This document shows positions 33,841-44,165 of a DNA stretch of 58,781 bases, in pieces. How positions within the stretch are numbered: the first letter of the stretch is position 1; the number at the start of each line of letters is the position of its first letter. The notes under the pieces were generated by a model, which saw nothing but the letters and a program-made list of their open reading frames with translations, searched no databases and was not told where the DNA came from. The stretch lies in assembly GCA_023433615.1 (NCBI GenBank), contig JAEZCJ010000141.1, positions 1-58,781 on the forward strand, read 5' to 3'. This stretch comes from Bacillota bacterium. GTDB lineage: Bacteria > Bacillota > Bacilli > Paenibacillales > Paenibacillaceae. Made by a program: the position numbers and the translations under genes.

Positions 33841-34947
33841 ATGGCGGATATCATGAAATATCGGTTACGGCTTGATCTCCAATTGTTCAATCAAGAGAAG
33901 ACAGAGCCGGCAACGCCGAAGAAGAGGTCCGAAGCAAGGAACAAAGGGCAGGTCGCTTCAAGCCCGGAAATCCCGTCCTCCGTCATTCTGTTGTTCGTCT
34001 TCATCAGCTTCATGATGCTCGGCGGGTATTACAAGGAGCGCTTGTTCCGGTTGTTCGGCGATCAGTTCGAGAGCGGCCTGAACATGGAATTGACCTCAGG
34101 CAATCTCATGGTCATGTTCTCGACCTATATGGTACAGCTTCTGATGCTCGTCGCTCCCGTGTTCATCATTGCGGTTATCGTCGCCGTCCTGGCCAATTAT
34201 GCCCAAGTAGGGTGGCTCTTCACGACTAAGCCGATTGCGCCTAAGCTCAGCAAGATTAATCCGCTTACCGGCTTCAAGCAGATGTTCTCGCTACGCTCGC
34301 TAGTTGAGCTGGTCAAGAGTTTGATTAAGTTGCTCATCATAGGCGTAATGGTGTTCATGACGATTCGTGGCAATCTAGACGCGATTCTTGCGATGGGACA
34401 CTTTAATCCCGAAGAAATTCTAACGTTCGCATCCTCGATCGTGCTCGAGTTGGGCATTAAGATCGCCGCGCTGCTAGTCGTGCTTGCCTACTTCGATTAT
34501 CTCTACAAGAAATACGAACATGAGAAGAGCCTGAAGATGTCCAAGCAGGATATCAAGGACGAGCACAAAAAATCGGACGGCGATCCCTTGATCAAGGGAA
34601 AGATCAGAGAGAAGCAGAGACGGATGGCCATCCAGCGCATGATGCAGGACGTGCCGAGAGCGGACGTCATCATCACGAACCCGACGCATTACGCAGTCGC
34701 ATTGCAGTATGACGGCACGAAGATGGAAGCTCCGGTCGTGCTGGCCAAAGGCACCGATTACGTCGCGCTCAAGATCAGAGAGGTCGCCAAGGAGAACGGC
34801 GTCCTGATGATGGAGAACAGACCGCTGGCACGCGCGCTCTACGAACGCGCCGAGATCGGACAGACGATCCCGGCAGACCTATTCCAGGCTGTAGCCGAAG
34901 TGCTCGCGTACGTATATAAATTGAAAGGCCGCGTTAAAAGTTCGTAG
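33841..34947 (+). CDS. flhB: Flagellar export switch protein FlhB
   Basis: 368 residues from ATG 33841 (GGCGGTGAG ~8 bases upstream). Four membrane helices occupy ~40–230. The self-cleavage site NPTH is at about residues 280–283, followed by YAVALQYDGTKMEAPVVLAKG. The cleaved C-terminal domain switches export from rod/hook to filament proteins on contact with FliK. YlqH at 1098–1424 is an extra copy of just this last domain. Confidence 0.97.
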   Translation: MADIMKYRLRLDLQLFNQEKTEPATPKKRSEARNKGQVASSPEIPSSVILLFVFISFMMLGGYYKERLFRLFGDQFESGLNMELTSGNLMVMFSTYMVQLLMLVAPVFIIAVIVAVLANYAQVGWLFTTKPIAPKLSKINPLTGFKQMFSLRSLVELVKSLIKLLIIGVMVFMTIRGNLDAILAMGHFNPEEILTFASSIVLELGIKIAALLVVLAYFDYLYKKYEHEKSLKMSKQDIKDEHKKSDGDPLIKGKIREKQRRMAIQRMMQDVPRADVIITNPTHYAVALQYDGTKMEAPVVLAKGTDYVALKIREVAKENGVLMMENRPLARALYERAEIGQTIPADLFQAVAEVLAYVYKLKGRVKSS

Positions 34948-34964
34948 CGAAAGGGGAGAGCCTC

Positions 34965-36998
34965 ATGAAGATTAAAGATTTAGCGATTCTGATCGGCATC
35001 ATCTGCATCGTGCTCATGATGGTTATCCCGATACCGCTCGGGCTGCTCGACTTCCTGCTCGTCGTCAACATCTCCCTTGCACTCATGATTCTGCTTATCG
35101 CGATGAATACGAACGATGCGCTTAATTTCAGCATCTTCCCGTCCCTCTTGCTCATCACGACACTGTTCCGGCTCGGCCTTAATATCTCGACGACGCGGAA
35201 CATCTTGTCGAAGGGCGAAGGCGGCCATGTCGTCGAGACGTTCGGACGCTTCGTCGCCGGCAATCAGGTCGCGATCGGCTTCGTCGTCTTCCTCATCCTC
35301 GTCGTCGTGCAGTTCATCGTCATCACGAAGGGCTCGGAGCGCGTCGCCGAGGTCGCTGCCCGCTTTACGCTCGATGCGATGCCGGGTAAGCAGATGAGTA
35401 TCGATGCCGACTTGAACTCCGGCCTCATCAATGAGACGCAGGCACGCGAACGCCGCGAGAAGATCGAGAAGGAAGCCGATTTTTACGGCGCGATGGACGG
35501 TGCGAGCAAGTTCGTCAAGGGCGACGCGATTGCATCGATCATCATCCTCATCATTAACCTGTTAGGTGGATTCGTCATCGGTATGGCCGTTCACGGCATG
35601 CCGTTCGGCGTAGCGATGGAGACGTTCTCGGTGCTCACGATCGGCGACGGACTCGTCAGCCAGATTCCGGCATTGCTGATCTCGACCGCTGCAGGCTTGA
35701 TCGTCACGCGGGCTGCCTCCGAGGGCAACCTCGCTTATGACCTGACGAACCAATTGTTTAACTTCCCGAAGCTACTCTATATCGTAGCGGGAACGGTAAC
35801 GCTGCTTGGACTCTTCACGCCGATCGGCCCAATATCGACGCTGCCATTCGCCGCGCTTCTCACTTACGCAGGCTTCCGCATGTCGAAGAATCAAGTGCAG
35901 CGGCAGCAGCAAGAGGAGCTCATGGTCGAAGAGCAGCAGATCGAGGAAGTGCGGAGTCCGGAGAGCGTTATCAGCCTGCTGCAGGTCGATCCGATCGAAT
36001 TCGAATTCGGTTATGGCCTAATCCCGTTGGCGGATACGCAGCAAGGAGGCGACCTGCTCGATCGGATCATCATGATCCGGCGGCAATGCGCGCTTGAGCT
36101 CGGACTCGTCGTGCCGGTCATTCGGATCCGCGATAACATCCAGCTGAAGCCGAATGAGTACGTCATCAAGATCAAAGGCAACACGGTCGCGAGAGGCGAA
36201 CTGCTGCTCAACCATTATCTCGCGATGAGCCCGGGCTTCGACGACGATTCGGTCGTGGGCATCGAGACCCAAGAGCCGGCATTCGGACTACCGGCGCTAT
36301 GGATCGATGAAGCGACCAAGGAGAGAGCGGAGCTTGCCGGCTACACGGTCGTCGATCCGCCTTCCGTCGTCGCGACCCACCTCACGGAGCTGATCAAGCG
36401 TCACGCGCATGAGCTGATCGGTCGCCAAGAGACGAAGGCGCTTGTCGAGAACGTAAGGGAGCAGTACCCGGCGCTCGTCGAGGAACTGATTCCTTCGATC
36501 CTCTCGCTCGGCGAAGTGCAGAAGGTGCTGGTCAAGCTCTTGCGGGAAAAGGTTTCGGTACGCGATCTGGTGACGATTTTCGAAACGCTGGCCGATCACG
36601 GGAACTACACGAAGGACCCGGATATTCTGACCGAATATGTCCGACAAGCATTATCGAGACAGATTACGAACCAATTCTCGACTGGCAGCGATACGCTCAA
36701 GGTCATTACGGTCGGGCCGTCGCTCGAGAAGAAAATCGCGGAATCGGTCCAACAGAGCGAACAAGGCAGCTACTTGGCGCTTGACCCGGTCGCGACGCAG
36801 CAAATCTATGCGAAGCTTAATGAACAGGTTCACCGACAGATCCAATCCGGCCAACAGCCGATCGTGCTCGCCTCGCCTACGATCCGGATGTATCTGAGAC
36901 AGCTTGTGGAACGCACCATGCAGGATATACCGGTTCTCTCTTACAGCGAGCTGGAGCCGAGCGTTGAAGTCCAAAGCATCGGGGTGGTGAACTTATGA
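34965..36998 (+). CDS. flhA: Flagellar export gate protein FlhA
   Basis: 677 residues. Eight membrane helices in the first ~310 residues, with LLITTLFRLGLNISTTRNIL and the cytosolic FHIPEP-region loop (GKQMSIDADLNSGLINETQARERREKIEKEADFYGAMDGASKFVKGDAIA). A large cytosolic domain follows (nonameric ring that binds chaperone–substrate complexes). Overlaps flhF by 4 bases. Confidence 0.98.
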   Translation: MKIKDLAILIGIICIVLMMVIPIPLGLLDFLLVVNISLALMILLIAMNTNDALNFSIFPSLLLITTLFRLGLNISTTRNILSKGEGGHVVETFGRFVAGNQVAIGFVVFLILVVVQFIVITKGSERVAEVAARFTLDAMPGKQMSIDADLNSGLINETQARERREKIEKEADFYGAMDGASKFVKGDAIASIIILIINLLGGFVIGMAVHGMPFGVAMETFSVLTIGDGLVSQIPALLISTAAGLIVTRAASEGNLAYDLTNQLFNFPKLLYIVAGTVTLLGLFTPIGPISTLPFAALLTYAGFRMSKNQVQRQQQEELMVEEQQIEEVRSPESVISLLQVDPIEFEFGYGLIPLADTQQGGDLLDRIIMIRRQCALELGLVVPVIRIRDNIQLKPNEYVIKIKGNTVARGELLLNHYLAMSPGFDDDSVVGIETQEPAFGLPALWIDEATKERAELAGYTVVDPPSVVATHLTELIKRHAHELIGRQETKALVENVREQYPALVEELIPSILSLGEVQKVLVKLLREKVSVRDLVTIFETLADHGNYTKDPDILTEYVRQALSRQITNQFSTGSDTLKVITVGPSLEKKIAESVQQSEQGSYLALDPVATQQIYAKLNEQVHRQIQSGQQPIVLASPTIRMYLRQLVERTMQDIPVLSYSELEPSVEVQSIGVVNL

Positions 36999-38314
36999 GA
37001 GTGAAACGATATGTCGTCAATGACCTGCCGGAGGCGCTTCCGCTCATCAAGAGCGAGCTCGGAAGCGACGCGGTCATTCTGAATACGAAGGAAATCTACA
37101 TCGGAGGCTTCCTCGGCATGTTCAGGAAGAAGAAGATGGAGGTCATCGCCGCGATCGAGACGAATGCGCAAGCTGGCCGTCAGCCCGTCCATCCGCGCGG
37201 CGCCGGCGCTGCTGGCGCTAACGCCGCTAAGCCAAGACCAGCGGTGACTGCGCCGACCTACGAGCCGCAGCCGCAATTGATCTTCACGGCACCTCAGCAG
37301 CATGGCGGAGAGACCGAGCCGCGGCAAGCAGAACCGGCAGCCGTGCGGAGTGAGCCGCTGGCGTTGCAACTGCAAGCGAGCAGGCCGCAAGCGGCCGCCA
37401 CGATGGAGCGTGCACCGCAATCATCGCCCTCATCCGTCGAGCAGACGGCTGTGCTGGATGAAATTAAGCAATTGAAGGACATGATGGCGAAGCTCGCCAA
37501 GAATCAGGATACGCGGTTAGAGCCGACCGGCATAACGGCGCTTCGCGAACGGCTCGCGAATCAAGAGGTATCGCAACTCTGGATAGAGCGATTGGCCGAT
37601 GCGGTAAAAGAGCATGCGGAGTACAGCGAAGAGCGCGGCGTCGAAGGCGTATGGAGCATTGCAGGCGAGCTGCTTCGCACGTGGATGAAGCCGTACGAGG
37701 CGTCGGGGATCAGCCCGGATAAGCGAATCGTGCATGTCGTCGGTCCAACCGGAGTCGGCAAGACGACGACGATTGCCAAGTTGGCTGCGGAGCAAGCGCT
37801 TAAGGCCAAGCGCAAGGTGGGGTTCATCACGTCGGATACGTACCGGATCGCTGCAGTCGATCAGTTGCGTACTTACGCAAACATCCTGAACGTCCCGCTG
37901 GAAGTCGTCTTCTCGCCGCTCGAGCTCGCTCGTGCATTCAAGGCGCTCGAAGACCGCGAGATGATCTTCATGGACACCGCGGGCCGCAACTTCCGCAATG
38001 ACCTGTTCGTATCCGAGGTGAACAGCCTGCTGCAGCAGAGCGACAACAGCGACACGTACCTCGTGCTCAGCCTCACCGGCAAGACCAAGGATATGGAAGC
38101 GGTGGCAGGCCGATTCCTGCAATACGGGATCGACAAATTGATCTTCACGAAATTCGACGAAACCGATACCCTTGGCGCGATCCTGAACCTTGCCATGGAG
38201 CACCAGCTTCGTACGGCATACATGACGCATGGTCAGAACGTACCTGACGATATCGAACCTTTCAAGTCAGACATCTATGTGAACCAGCTATTGGGGGCGG
38301 CGTCTCATGAGTGA
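36995..38314 (+). CDS. flhF: SRP-type GTPase FlhF
   Basis: 439 residues. N-terminal basic B-domain (MRVKRYVVNDLPEALPLIKSELGSDAVILNTK), a Pro/Ala/Gln-rich linker (~60–145), then the NG domain with P-loop GPTGVGKTTTIAKLA near residue 250, TSDTYRIAAVDQLRTYA and DTAGRN. It places flagella together with FlhG. Overlaps flhG by 8 bases. Confidence 0.97.
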   Translation: MRVKRYVVNDLPEALPLIKSELGSDAVILNTKEIYIGGFLGMFRKKKMEVIAAIETNAQAGRQPVHPRGAGAAGANAAKPRPAVTAPTYEPQPQLIFTAPQQHGGETEPRQAEPAAVRSEPLALQLQASRPQAAATMERAPQSSPSSVEQTAVLDEIKQLKDMMAKLAKNQDTRLEPTGITALRERLANQEVSQLWIERLADAVKEHAEYSEERGVEGVWSIAGELLRTWMKPYEASGISPDKRIVHVVGPTGVGKTTTIAKLAAEQALKAKRKVGFITSDTYRIAAVDQLRTYANILNVPLEVVFSPLELARAFKALEDREMIFMDTAGRNFRNDLFVSEVNSLLQQSDNSDTYLVLSLTGKTKDMEAVAGRFLQYGIDKLIFTKFDETDTLGAILNLAMEHQLRTAYMTHGQNVPDDIEPFKSDIYVNQLLGAASHE

Positions 38315-39167
38315 TCAAGCACAAGCGCTGCGCAATCTCGTACACACGAGCGAGACCGGCGAGAACGCGCGTACGACGCGAATCGTCACCGTCACAAGCG
38401 GCAAAGGCGGCGTCGGCAAATCGAATTTCAGCCTTAATTTTGCCTTGACGCTCCAGAAGCTCGGGAAACGTGTCCTCATCTTCGATGCGGACATCGGAAT
38501 GGCGAATATCGATGTATTGATGGGAACCTCGGCGCCTTACAATCTATACCACCTGCTAAAACGGGAGAAGTCGATCTGGGATATCATCCATCAAGGGCCG
38601 CTAGGCATTCATTTTATCGCCGGCGGTTCCGGGTTCAAGGATCTTCTTAATCTTACGGACGGCGAGCTCGATTATTTCGGCGATCAGGTCGGTAAGCTGC
38701 ACGGGCATTACGACCTGATCTTGTTCGACACAGGCGCAGGCCTGTCGAAGGAAACGCTGAAATTCATCGTTGCCGCGCAGGAGACCGTTGTCGTGACAAC
38801 TCCGGAGCCGACATCGATCACCGATGCATACGCGCTGATCAAGATGGTGAAGGCGATGAATCACGAGGTCGACTTCAAGCTGGTCGTGAATCGCGCGACA
38901 GACAACAGGGAAGGCAAACAGACGGCGGATAAGATCGGGCTCGTGGCACGGCAATTTCTCGAGATGGAGCTTCCGGTTCTAGGTGTCGTGCTCGATGACG
39001 CCAATGTCACCAAAGCAGTGAAGAAGCAAGTCCCGTTCACGCTGGCATATCCTGGCGGGGATGCGGCCAGAGGAATCGACGAGATCGCTAGACGATTCGT
39101 ATCCGTCGATGTGCAGCCCAAGGGCGGCGGCGTCAAAGGATTTTTACAACGCATGTTCAGACTTTAG
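38307..39167 (+). CDS. flhG: MinD-like ATPase FlhG (YlxH)
   Basis: 286 residues. Deviant Walker A TSGKGGVGKSNFSLNFA, then FDADIGMANIDVLMG and DTGAGLSKETL. The C-terminal membrane-targeting amphipathic tail is GVKGFLQRMFRL. It activates FlhF GTPase and sets flagellar number and position. Confidence 0.97.
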   Translation: MSDQAQALRNLVHTSETGENARTTRIVTVTSGKGGVGKSNFSLNFALTLQKLGKRVLIFDADIGMANIDVLMGTSAPYNLYHLLKREKSIWDIIHQGPLGIHFIAGGSGFKDLLNLTDGELDYFGDQVGKLHGHYDLILFDTGAGLSKETLKFIVAAQETVVVTTPEPTSITDAYALIKMVKAMNHEVDFKLVVNRATDNREGKQTADKIGLVARQFLEMELPVLGVVLDDANVTKAVKKQVPFTLAYPGGDAARGIDEIARRFVSVDVQPKGGGVKGFLQRMFRL

Positions 39168-39222
39168 CGCTTGCCGCTGGCGGCAGGCTCAAGCCAAGAT
39201 CCTTTGTCAGGGGTGAGCAGCT

Positions 39223-40455
39223 ATGGCGCCTTATCGAATACTCGTCGTCGACGATTCAGCATTCATGCGTAAGCTTTTTACGGACATCATCGAATCCGAC
39301 CCTAGTATGACCGTGGTAGCGACGGCGGATAACGGCGCCGCCGCGCTCGAGCTGGCCGCAAGGCATCAGCCGGATGCGATTACGCTCGATCTGGAGATGC
39401 CGGTCATGAACGGCCTGGAGGCGCTGCGCGAGATCATGGCGAGGAAGCCCTTGCCGGTCATCATGCTGTCGGGCATCAGCGAGGAGAATACGAGGGGCAC
39501 GATTGCCGCGCTTCAGTTAGGCGCATTCGATTTTATCCGCAAGCCTTCCGGACTATCGGCTGACATCGATCAAGTCGCGGAGGCGCTCTTGATTCGATTG
39601 AAGCTTGCCGTCAAGATTAGGCCTCGCCAACCGGAAGCGCCGTCTTCCGGCAACAAGTCCCTTAACTCCGCCGGAGGCTCGTTCGGTCAGCGGACGGCAA
39701 GCAAGAAGGATTCGGAACGGCGCCAAGCCTCAGCCGAGGGCAGCCGGCAATCGGCTAAACCTGCTGGGCTGGATCCGGCAAAGGCGAAGAAGGAGAAACC
39801 GCCGAACGTTGAGCGAAGCGGCCGACCTGCCGCTCCCGCAACGCCGCCGGCTCAGCCTCAAGCGGTCGGCAGCGCGAGCTTCCGTCATATCGTTGGGGTC
39901 GGAACATCGACCGGCGGACCGCGAGCGCTGCACCAGCTCCTGTCGGCTATCCCGGGAGATCTTCCGGCGCCGATCCTGGTCGTGCAGCATATGCCGCCGA
40001 AGTTCACCCATTCGCTTGCGCAGCGGCTGGACTCGTCCAGCCAATTGATCGTGAAGGAAGCGGAGCAGGAAGAGACGATTCGGTCCGGAACGGTCTACAT
40101 CGCGCCAGGCGGTTACCACATGCAGCTGGATAAGGTTGCGGGGGAATACCGGATCAAGCTGACGCAAGACGAACCGAGGAACGGCCATCGCCCTTCCGTC
40201 GATCTGCTCTTCGAATCGCTTGCCGAGTACGCGGAGCTGTCCCGGCATGCGGTCGTCATGACAGGAATGGGGAGCGACGGAGCCAAAGGCATGAAGCTGC
40301 TGGCGGACCGAGGCGCGATAACGACGATCGCCGAATCGGAAGAGACCTGCGTCGTATACGGCATGCCACGGGCAGCCGTCGAGGCGGGCGGAGCAACGAC
40401 GGTGCTGCCGCTGCACGACATCGCTTCCGAGCTTACGGCCGCGGTGAAGAAATAG
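39223..40455 (+). CDS. cheB: Chemotaxis protein-glutamate methylesterase CheB
   Basis: 410 residues. Receiver domain with Asp56 in ITLDLEMPVMNG. A long Lys/Ser/Pro-rich linker (~130–215) leads to the catalytic domain: nucleophile Ser in GVGTSTGGPRAL, His in VVQHMPPKF, Asp in MTGMGSDGAKGM. It demethylates and deamidates receptors when phosphorylated by CheA. RBS is GGGGTGAG. Confidence 0.98.
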   Translation: MAPYRILVVDDSAFMRKLFTDIIESDPSMTVVATADNGAAALELAARHQPDAITLDLEMPVMNGLEALREIMARKPLPVIMLSGISEENTRGTIAALQLGAFDFIRKPSGLSADIDQVAEALLIRLKLAVKIRPRQPEAPSSGNKSLNSAGGSFGQRTASKKDSERRQASAEGSRQSAKPAGLDPAKAKKEKPPNVERSGRPAAPATPPAQPQAVGSASFRHIVGVGTSTGGPRALHQLLSAIPGDLPAPILVVQHMPPKFTHSLAQRLDSSSQLIVKEAEQEETIRSGTVYIAPGGYHMQLDKVAGEYRIKLTQDEPRNGHRPSVDLLFESLAEYAELSRHAVVMTGMGSDGAKGMKLLADRGAITTIAESEETCVVYGMPRAAVEAGGATTVLPLHDIASELTAAVKK

Positions 40456-40498
40456 GTAATCGGATTGCGACGAAGCTAAAGCCAGGAGGTGCAAGGGA

Positions 40499-42559
40499 AT
40501 GGATATGAATGCGTATTTATCGATGTTTATCGATGAAGCAGGCGACCATCTTCAATCTTTGAACGAAAACTTATTGCGGCTTGAAAGCGCTCCTGATGAC
40601 TTATCCATCGTACAGGTTATTTTTCGCTCTGCGCACACGTTAAAAGGGATGTCCGCGACGATGGGCTTCGAGGATCTCGCGTCGCTCACGCACGAGATGG
40701 AAAATGTGCTCGATCTGGTGCGTAACAGCAAGCTGCAGATGGACGGATTTATTTTTGATACATTATTCAAGGGTCTCGACGCATTGGAAGCGATGGTGCA
40801 GGATATCGTCGGCGGCGGTACAGGCAAGCTCGACGTCACGCCGATCGTAGCTTCCCTGAAGGCCATCGTGACAGGGGAGTATAAGACGTCAGGCGGTGCG
40901 GCAGCGACCGCATCAGCGGCTTCAGCTTCGCCGTCTGCCGGCAAAGCTTCCGGCTCCGGCAGCATCGATCTGGACCAATTCCAGATCTCCGTGCTGCAGC
41001 AATCGATGGACACGGGGCATCAAGTCTACCACATTCAGGTTGCGGTGCGCGAGGACTGCGTACTCAAGGCAGCTCGAGCGTACATGGTATTCGGAATACT
41101 GGAACAGAGCGGAGAAGTGGTCAAGTCCGAACCGTCGGTTCAGGACATCGAGCAGGAAAAGTTCGATCGTTCATTCTCCGTCTACCTCATCACGCAGTGG
41201 TCGCCCGAGGAGCTGAAGAAGCAGATCGAGAACGTCTCCGAGATCGAGTCCGCGCAAGTGACGCTGCTGGATGCGGACTCGCTCCAAGCGCTCTCGAAGC
41301 CGCAGCGTCCCGAAACGGCGCCTAGCAGCCCGGAAGCAGGGGCAGCCCCCGCCGCTCGCGAAGAGCGCAAGCCGGTAGGCGGACCAGCAGCGGCAGCCGG
41401 CGGTGCGGTCACGAAGACGATCCGCGTTGACATCGAACGTTTGGACGTGTTGATGAATCTGTTCAGCGAGCTGCTCATCGACCGTGTAAGGCTGGAGCAG
41501 CTGGCCAGCGAAATTAAACGCAACGATTTGACGGAGACAGTCGAGCATATGACGCGTGTCAGCGGCGACTTGCAGAGTATCGTCATGAAGCTCCGCATGG
41601 TACCAGTAGACACGGTATTCAACCGTTTTCCAAGGATGATCCGCGATTTGGCCAAATCACTCGACAAGAAAGTCGATCTGGTGATTAGCGGAGCCGAGAC
41701 GGAGCTTGATCGGACCGTAATCGACGAGATCGGCGATCCGTTGGTCCATCTGCTTCGCAATTCGATCGACCATGGCGTCGAATCGATCGAGAAGCGGATC
41801 GCGGCGGGCAAGCCGGACACGGGAACCGTCCATCTGCGCGCATTCCATAGCGGCAACAACGTATTCATCGAGATTGAGGACGACGGCAACGGCATCAATC
41901 GCGATAAGGTGCTCAGCATCGCGATTAAGAACAACGTCGTGACGGCCGAGCACGGCAAGACGATGTCGGATGAAGAAATCTACATGCTGCTGTTCGCGCC
42001 GGGCTTCAGCACGGCCGACACGATTTCGGATATTTCCGGACGCGGCGTAGGCCTCGATGTCGTCAAGTCGAAAATCAATTCGCTGGGCGGCGTCGTATCC
42101 GTCCAGTCCGAGCTGGGCAAAGGAACGATCTTCTCGATTCAACTGCCGCTCACGCTGTCGATCATCTCTGCGATGCTGATTAAGCTAGGCTCCGAGAAAT
42201 ACGCGATTCCGCTCTCCTCGATTATGGAGACGACTATCATACAGCGGGAGCAGATTCATAACATTCACGGTAACCGGATGATCGAATTCCGCGGCGCCAT
42301 TATCCCGGTCGTCTCGCTGAGCGAGCTGCTCGAATCGCCGGACTTCGATGAGTCGCTGGAGACGGAGACGGAAGTAGTCGTCATCCGCAAGGGCGACAAA
42401 TGGGCCGCGGTGATGGTGGATGAGTTCATCGGGCAGAGCGATATCGTGCTCAAACCGCTAGGCAAATATTTGACCGGCGTCAGCGCAATCTCCGGCGCGA
42501 CGATTCTCGGCGACGGTCAAGTAGCGCTTATCATCGATCCGAACGCGCTGATCAAGTAA
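40499..42559 (+). CDS. cheA: Chemotaxis histidine kinase CheA
   Basis: 686 residues. HPt domain with phosphorylated His46 in FRSAHTLKGMSA; P2 CheY-binding domain around 165–265; dimerisation helices ~300–370; ATPase with HLLRNSIDHGVES (N box), DDGNGI (G1) and GRGVGLDVV (G2); C-terminal CheW-like domain from ~545. Central kinase of the chemotaxis pathway. Confidence 0.98.
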   Translation: MDMNAYLSMFIDEAGDHLQSLNENLLRLESAPDDLSIVQVIFRSAHTLKGMSATMGFEDLASLTHEMENVLDLVRNSKLQMDGFIFDTLFKGLDALEAMVQDIVGGGTGKLDVTPIVASLKAIVTGEYKTSGGAAATASAASASPSAGKASGSGSIDLDQFQISVLQQSMDTGHQVYHIQVAVREDCVLKAARAYMVFGILEQSGEVVKSEPSVQDIEQEKFDRSFSVYLITQWSPEELKKQIENVSEIESAQVTLLDADSLQALSKPQRPETAPSSPEAGAAPAAREERKPVGGPAAAAGGAVTKTIRVDIERLDVLMNLFSELLIDRVRLEQLASEIKRNDLTETVEHMTRVSGDLQSIVMKLRMVPVDTVFNRFPRMIRDLAKSLDKKVDLVISGAETELDRTVIDEIGDPLVHLLRNSIDHGVESIEKRIAAGKPDTGTVHLRAFHSGNNVFIEIEDDGNGINRDKVLSIAIKNNVVTAEHGKTMSDEEIYMLLFAPGFSTADTISDISGRGVGLDVVKSKINSLGGVVSVQSELGKGTIFSIQLPLTLSIISAMLIKLGSEKYAIPLSSIMETTIIQREQIHNIHGNRMIEFRGAIIPVVSLSELLESPDFDESLETETEVVVIRKGDKWAAVMVDEFIGQSDIVLKPLGKYLTGVSAISGATILGDGQVALIIDPNALIK

Positions 42560-42590
42560 ATTTCGATGAACTACATAAGGAGGCCTTCCA

Positions 42591-43052
42591 ATGGGCGAGG
42601 AATTAAAGGTTATCGTATTTGCACTTGCGAACGAGCATTACGGTATCGAGGTCGAGAAGGTTCGTACGATTGAGCGGATGATCCCGATTACGCGCGTCCC
42701 TAAGACGCCGACCTTCATCAAAGGCGTCATTAACCTGCGCGGCGTCGTCATTCCCGTTCTGGACCTGCGCGGCCGCTTCGGCTTGGAGAGCACGGAGCCG
42801 ACCGAAAACTCCCGCATCATCATCGTCGCTGCGAATGATCTAGAGGTCGGATTCATCGTGGACTCCGCGAACGATGTCATCGATATCGACAGCGATGCAA
42901 TCGATTCGCCGCCTGAAGTCGTGGGAGGCATCAAGGCGAAGTATCTGCGCGGCGTAGCGAAGCTGTCCGATAACCGGCTGCTGATTATGCTGAATTTGGC
43001 CGAGGTGCTTAGCCGCGATGAAATTATCCAGCTCGAGCATCTTGAGGAATAG
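42591..43052 (+). CDS. cheW: Chemotaxis coupling protein CheW
   Basis: 153 residues. LANEHYGIEVEKVRTIERMIPITRVPKTPTFIKGVINLRGVVIPVLDLRGRFGL is the CheW core that bridges receptors and CheA. RBS AAGGAGGCC. Confidence 0.98.
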   Translation: MGEELKVIVFALANEHYGIEVEKVRTIERMIPITRVPKTPTFIKGVINLRGVVIPVLDLRGRFGLESTEPTENSRIIIVAANDLEVGFIVDSANDVIDIDSDAIDSPPEVVGGIKAKYLRGVAKLSDNRLLIMLNLAEVLSRDEIIQLEHLEE

Positions 43053-43055
43053 AAC

Positions 43056-43679
43056 GTGAGTCTCTTCGGCGATTTTAACGACGATTTTAAGCTGGATGTT
43101 CTGAAGGAAGTCGGGAATATCGGGGCAGGTCACGCGGCGACAGCCCTGTCCCGGCTGTTGGACAAGCCCGTCGACATGGCCGTACCTACGGTCAGCCTGG
43201 TTCCCTTCGAGGAGATTGCCGAACGGGTTGGCGGCGCAGAGCAGGTCGTAGTCGCCGTCTTCCTGCGCGTAGAAGGCGATGCGCCCGGCAACATGTTCTT
43301 TATCATTCAAGAAGAATCCGCTAAGCGGCTGCTTCGCAACCTGCTCTCCATCGTGATCGAGCAAGAGGGCAGCTACACCGAGATGGAATTTTCCGCCTTG
43401 AACGAGATCGGCAACATTCTTGCAGGCTCTTACTTGTCTTCGCTCGCGGATTTCACGAATCTGGCCATGGCGCCCACGGTACCGTCGCTTGCGGTTGATA
43501 TGGCCGGCGCCATCCTGAGCTACGGATTGCTGCAGTTCGGACAGATGGGTGACGACGCGCTCCTGATCGAGACGAAGTTTCTGGAAGACAACGATGCTGT
43601 GGAGGGACATTTCTTCCTTATTCCGGATCCTGAATCATTCGAGAAAATATTCCGTGCATTGGGAGTGCCGCTTGAATGA
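43056..43679 (+). CDS. cheC: CheY-P phosphatase CheC
   Basis: 207 residues, GTG start. Both active motifs are present: LKEVGNIGAGHAATALS and LNEIGNILAGSYLSSLA. It hydrolyses CheY-P and is stimulated by CheD, encoded next with a 4-base overlap. Confidence 0.96.
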   Translation: MSLFGDFNDDFKLDVLKEVGNIGAGHAATALSRLLDKPVDMAVPTVSLVPFEEIAERVGGAEQVVVAVFLRVEGDAPGNMFFIIQEESAKRLLRNLLSIVIEQEGSYTEMEFSALNEIGNILAGSYLSSLADFTNLAMAPTVPSLAVDMAGAILSYGLLQFGQMGDDALLIETKFLEDNDAVEGHFFLIPDPESFEKIFRALGVPLE

Positions 43680-44164
43680 AAGACAACATCAAGGTGGGAA
43701 TGGCAGACCTCAAGGTAGCTGCCGAAGGCGAAGTACTGAAGACAACGGGGCTTGGTTCGTGCGTCGGACTGACGTTGTTCGATCCGACGGCGCGCGTAGC
43801 CGGAATGGCGCATATCATGCTCCCTTCATCTGAGATTTCGCGAGAGCCTGCCTTCAATCGCGCCAAATACGCGGATACGGCACTTCCGATGTTATTGGAC
43901 TCGATGGCTGAACGCGGCGCATCCGTGAAGCGGTTAATCGCGAAGCTCGCAGGAGGCGCCCAAATGTTCGTGTTCGCGGCGCAGAGCGATACGATGCGAA
44001 TCGGCCCGAGGAACGTAGAGACGTGCAAGTTGCTGCTTCATGAGCTTGCCATACCGCTCATGGCAGAGGACACGGGAGCGAACTACGGCCGAACGATCGA
44101 ATTGGACAGCACGACGGGGCTGTTGACGATTCGCAGCGTTCAGTATGGGATAAAGGAGCTGTAG
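43676..44164 (+). CDS. cheD: Chemoreceptor glutamine deamidase CheD
   Basis: 162 residues. Catalytic Cys in TTGLGSCVGLTLFDP and His in GMAHIMLPSS; AKLAGGAQMF is a family motif. It deamidates receptors and binds CheC. Confidence 0.97.
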   Translation: MKDNIKVGMADLKVAAEGEVLKTTGLGSCVGLTLFDPTARVAGMAHIMLPSSEISREPAFNRAKYADTALPMLLDSMAERGASVKRLIAKLAGGAQMFVFAAQSDTMRIGPRNVETCKLLLHELAIPLMAEDTGANYGRTIELDSTTGLLTIRSVQYGIKEL

Positions 44165-44165
44165 C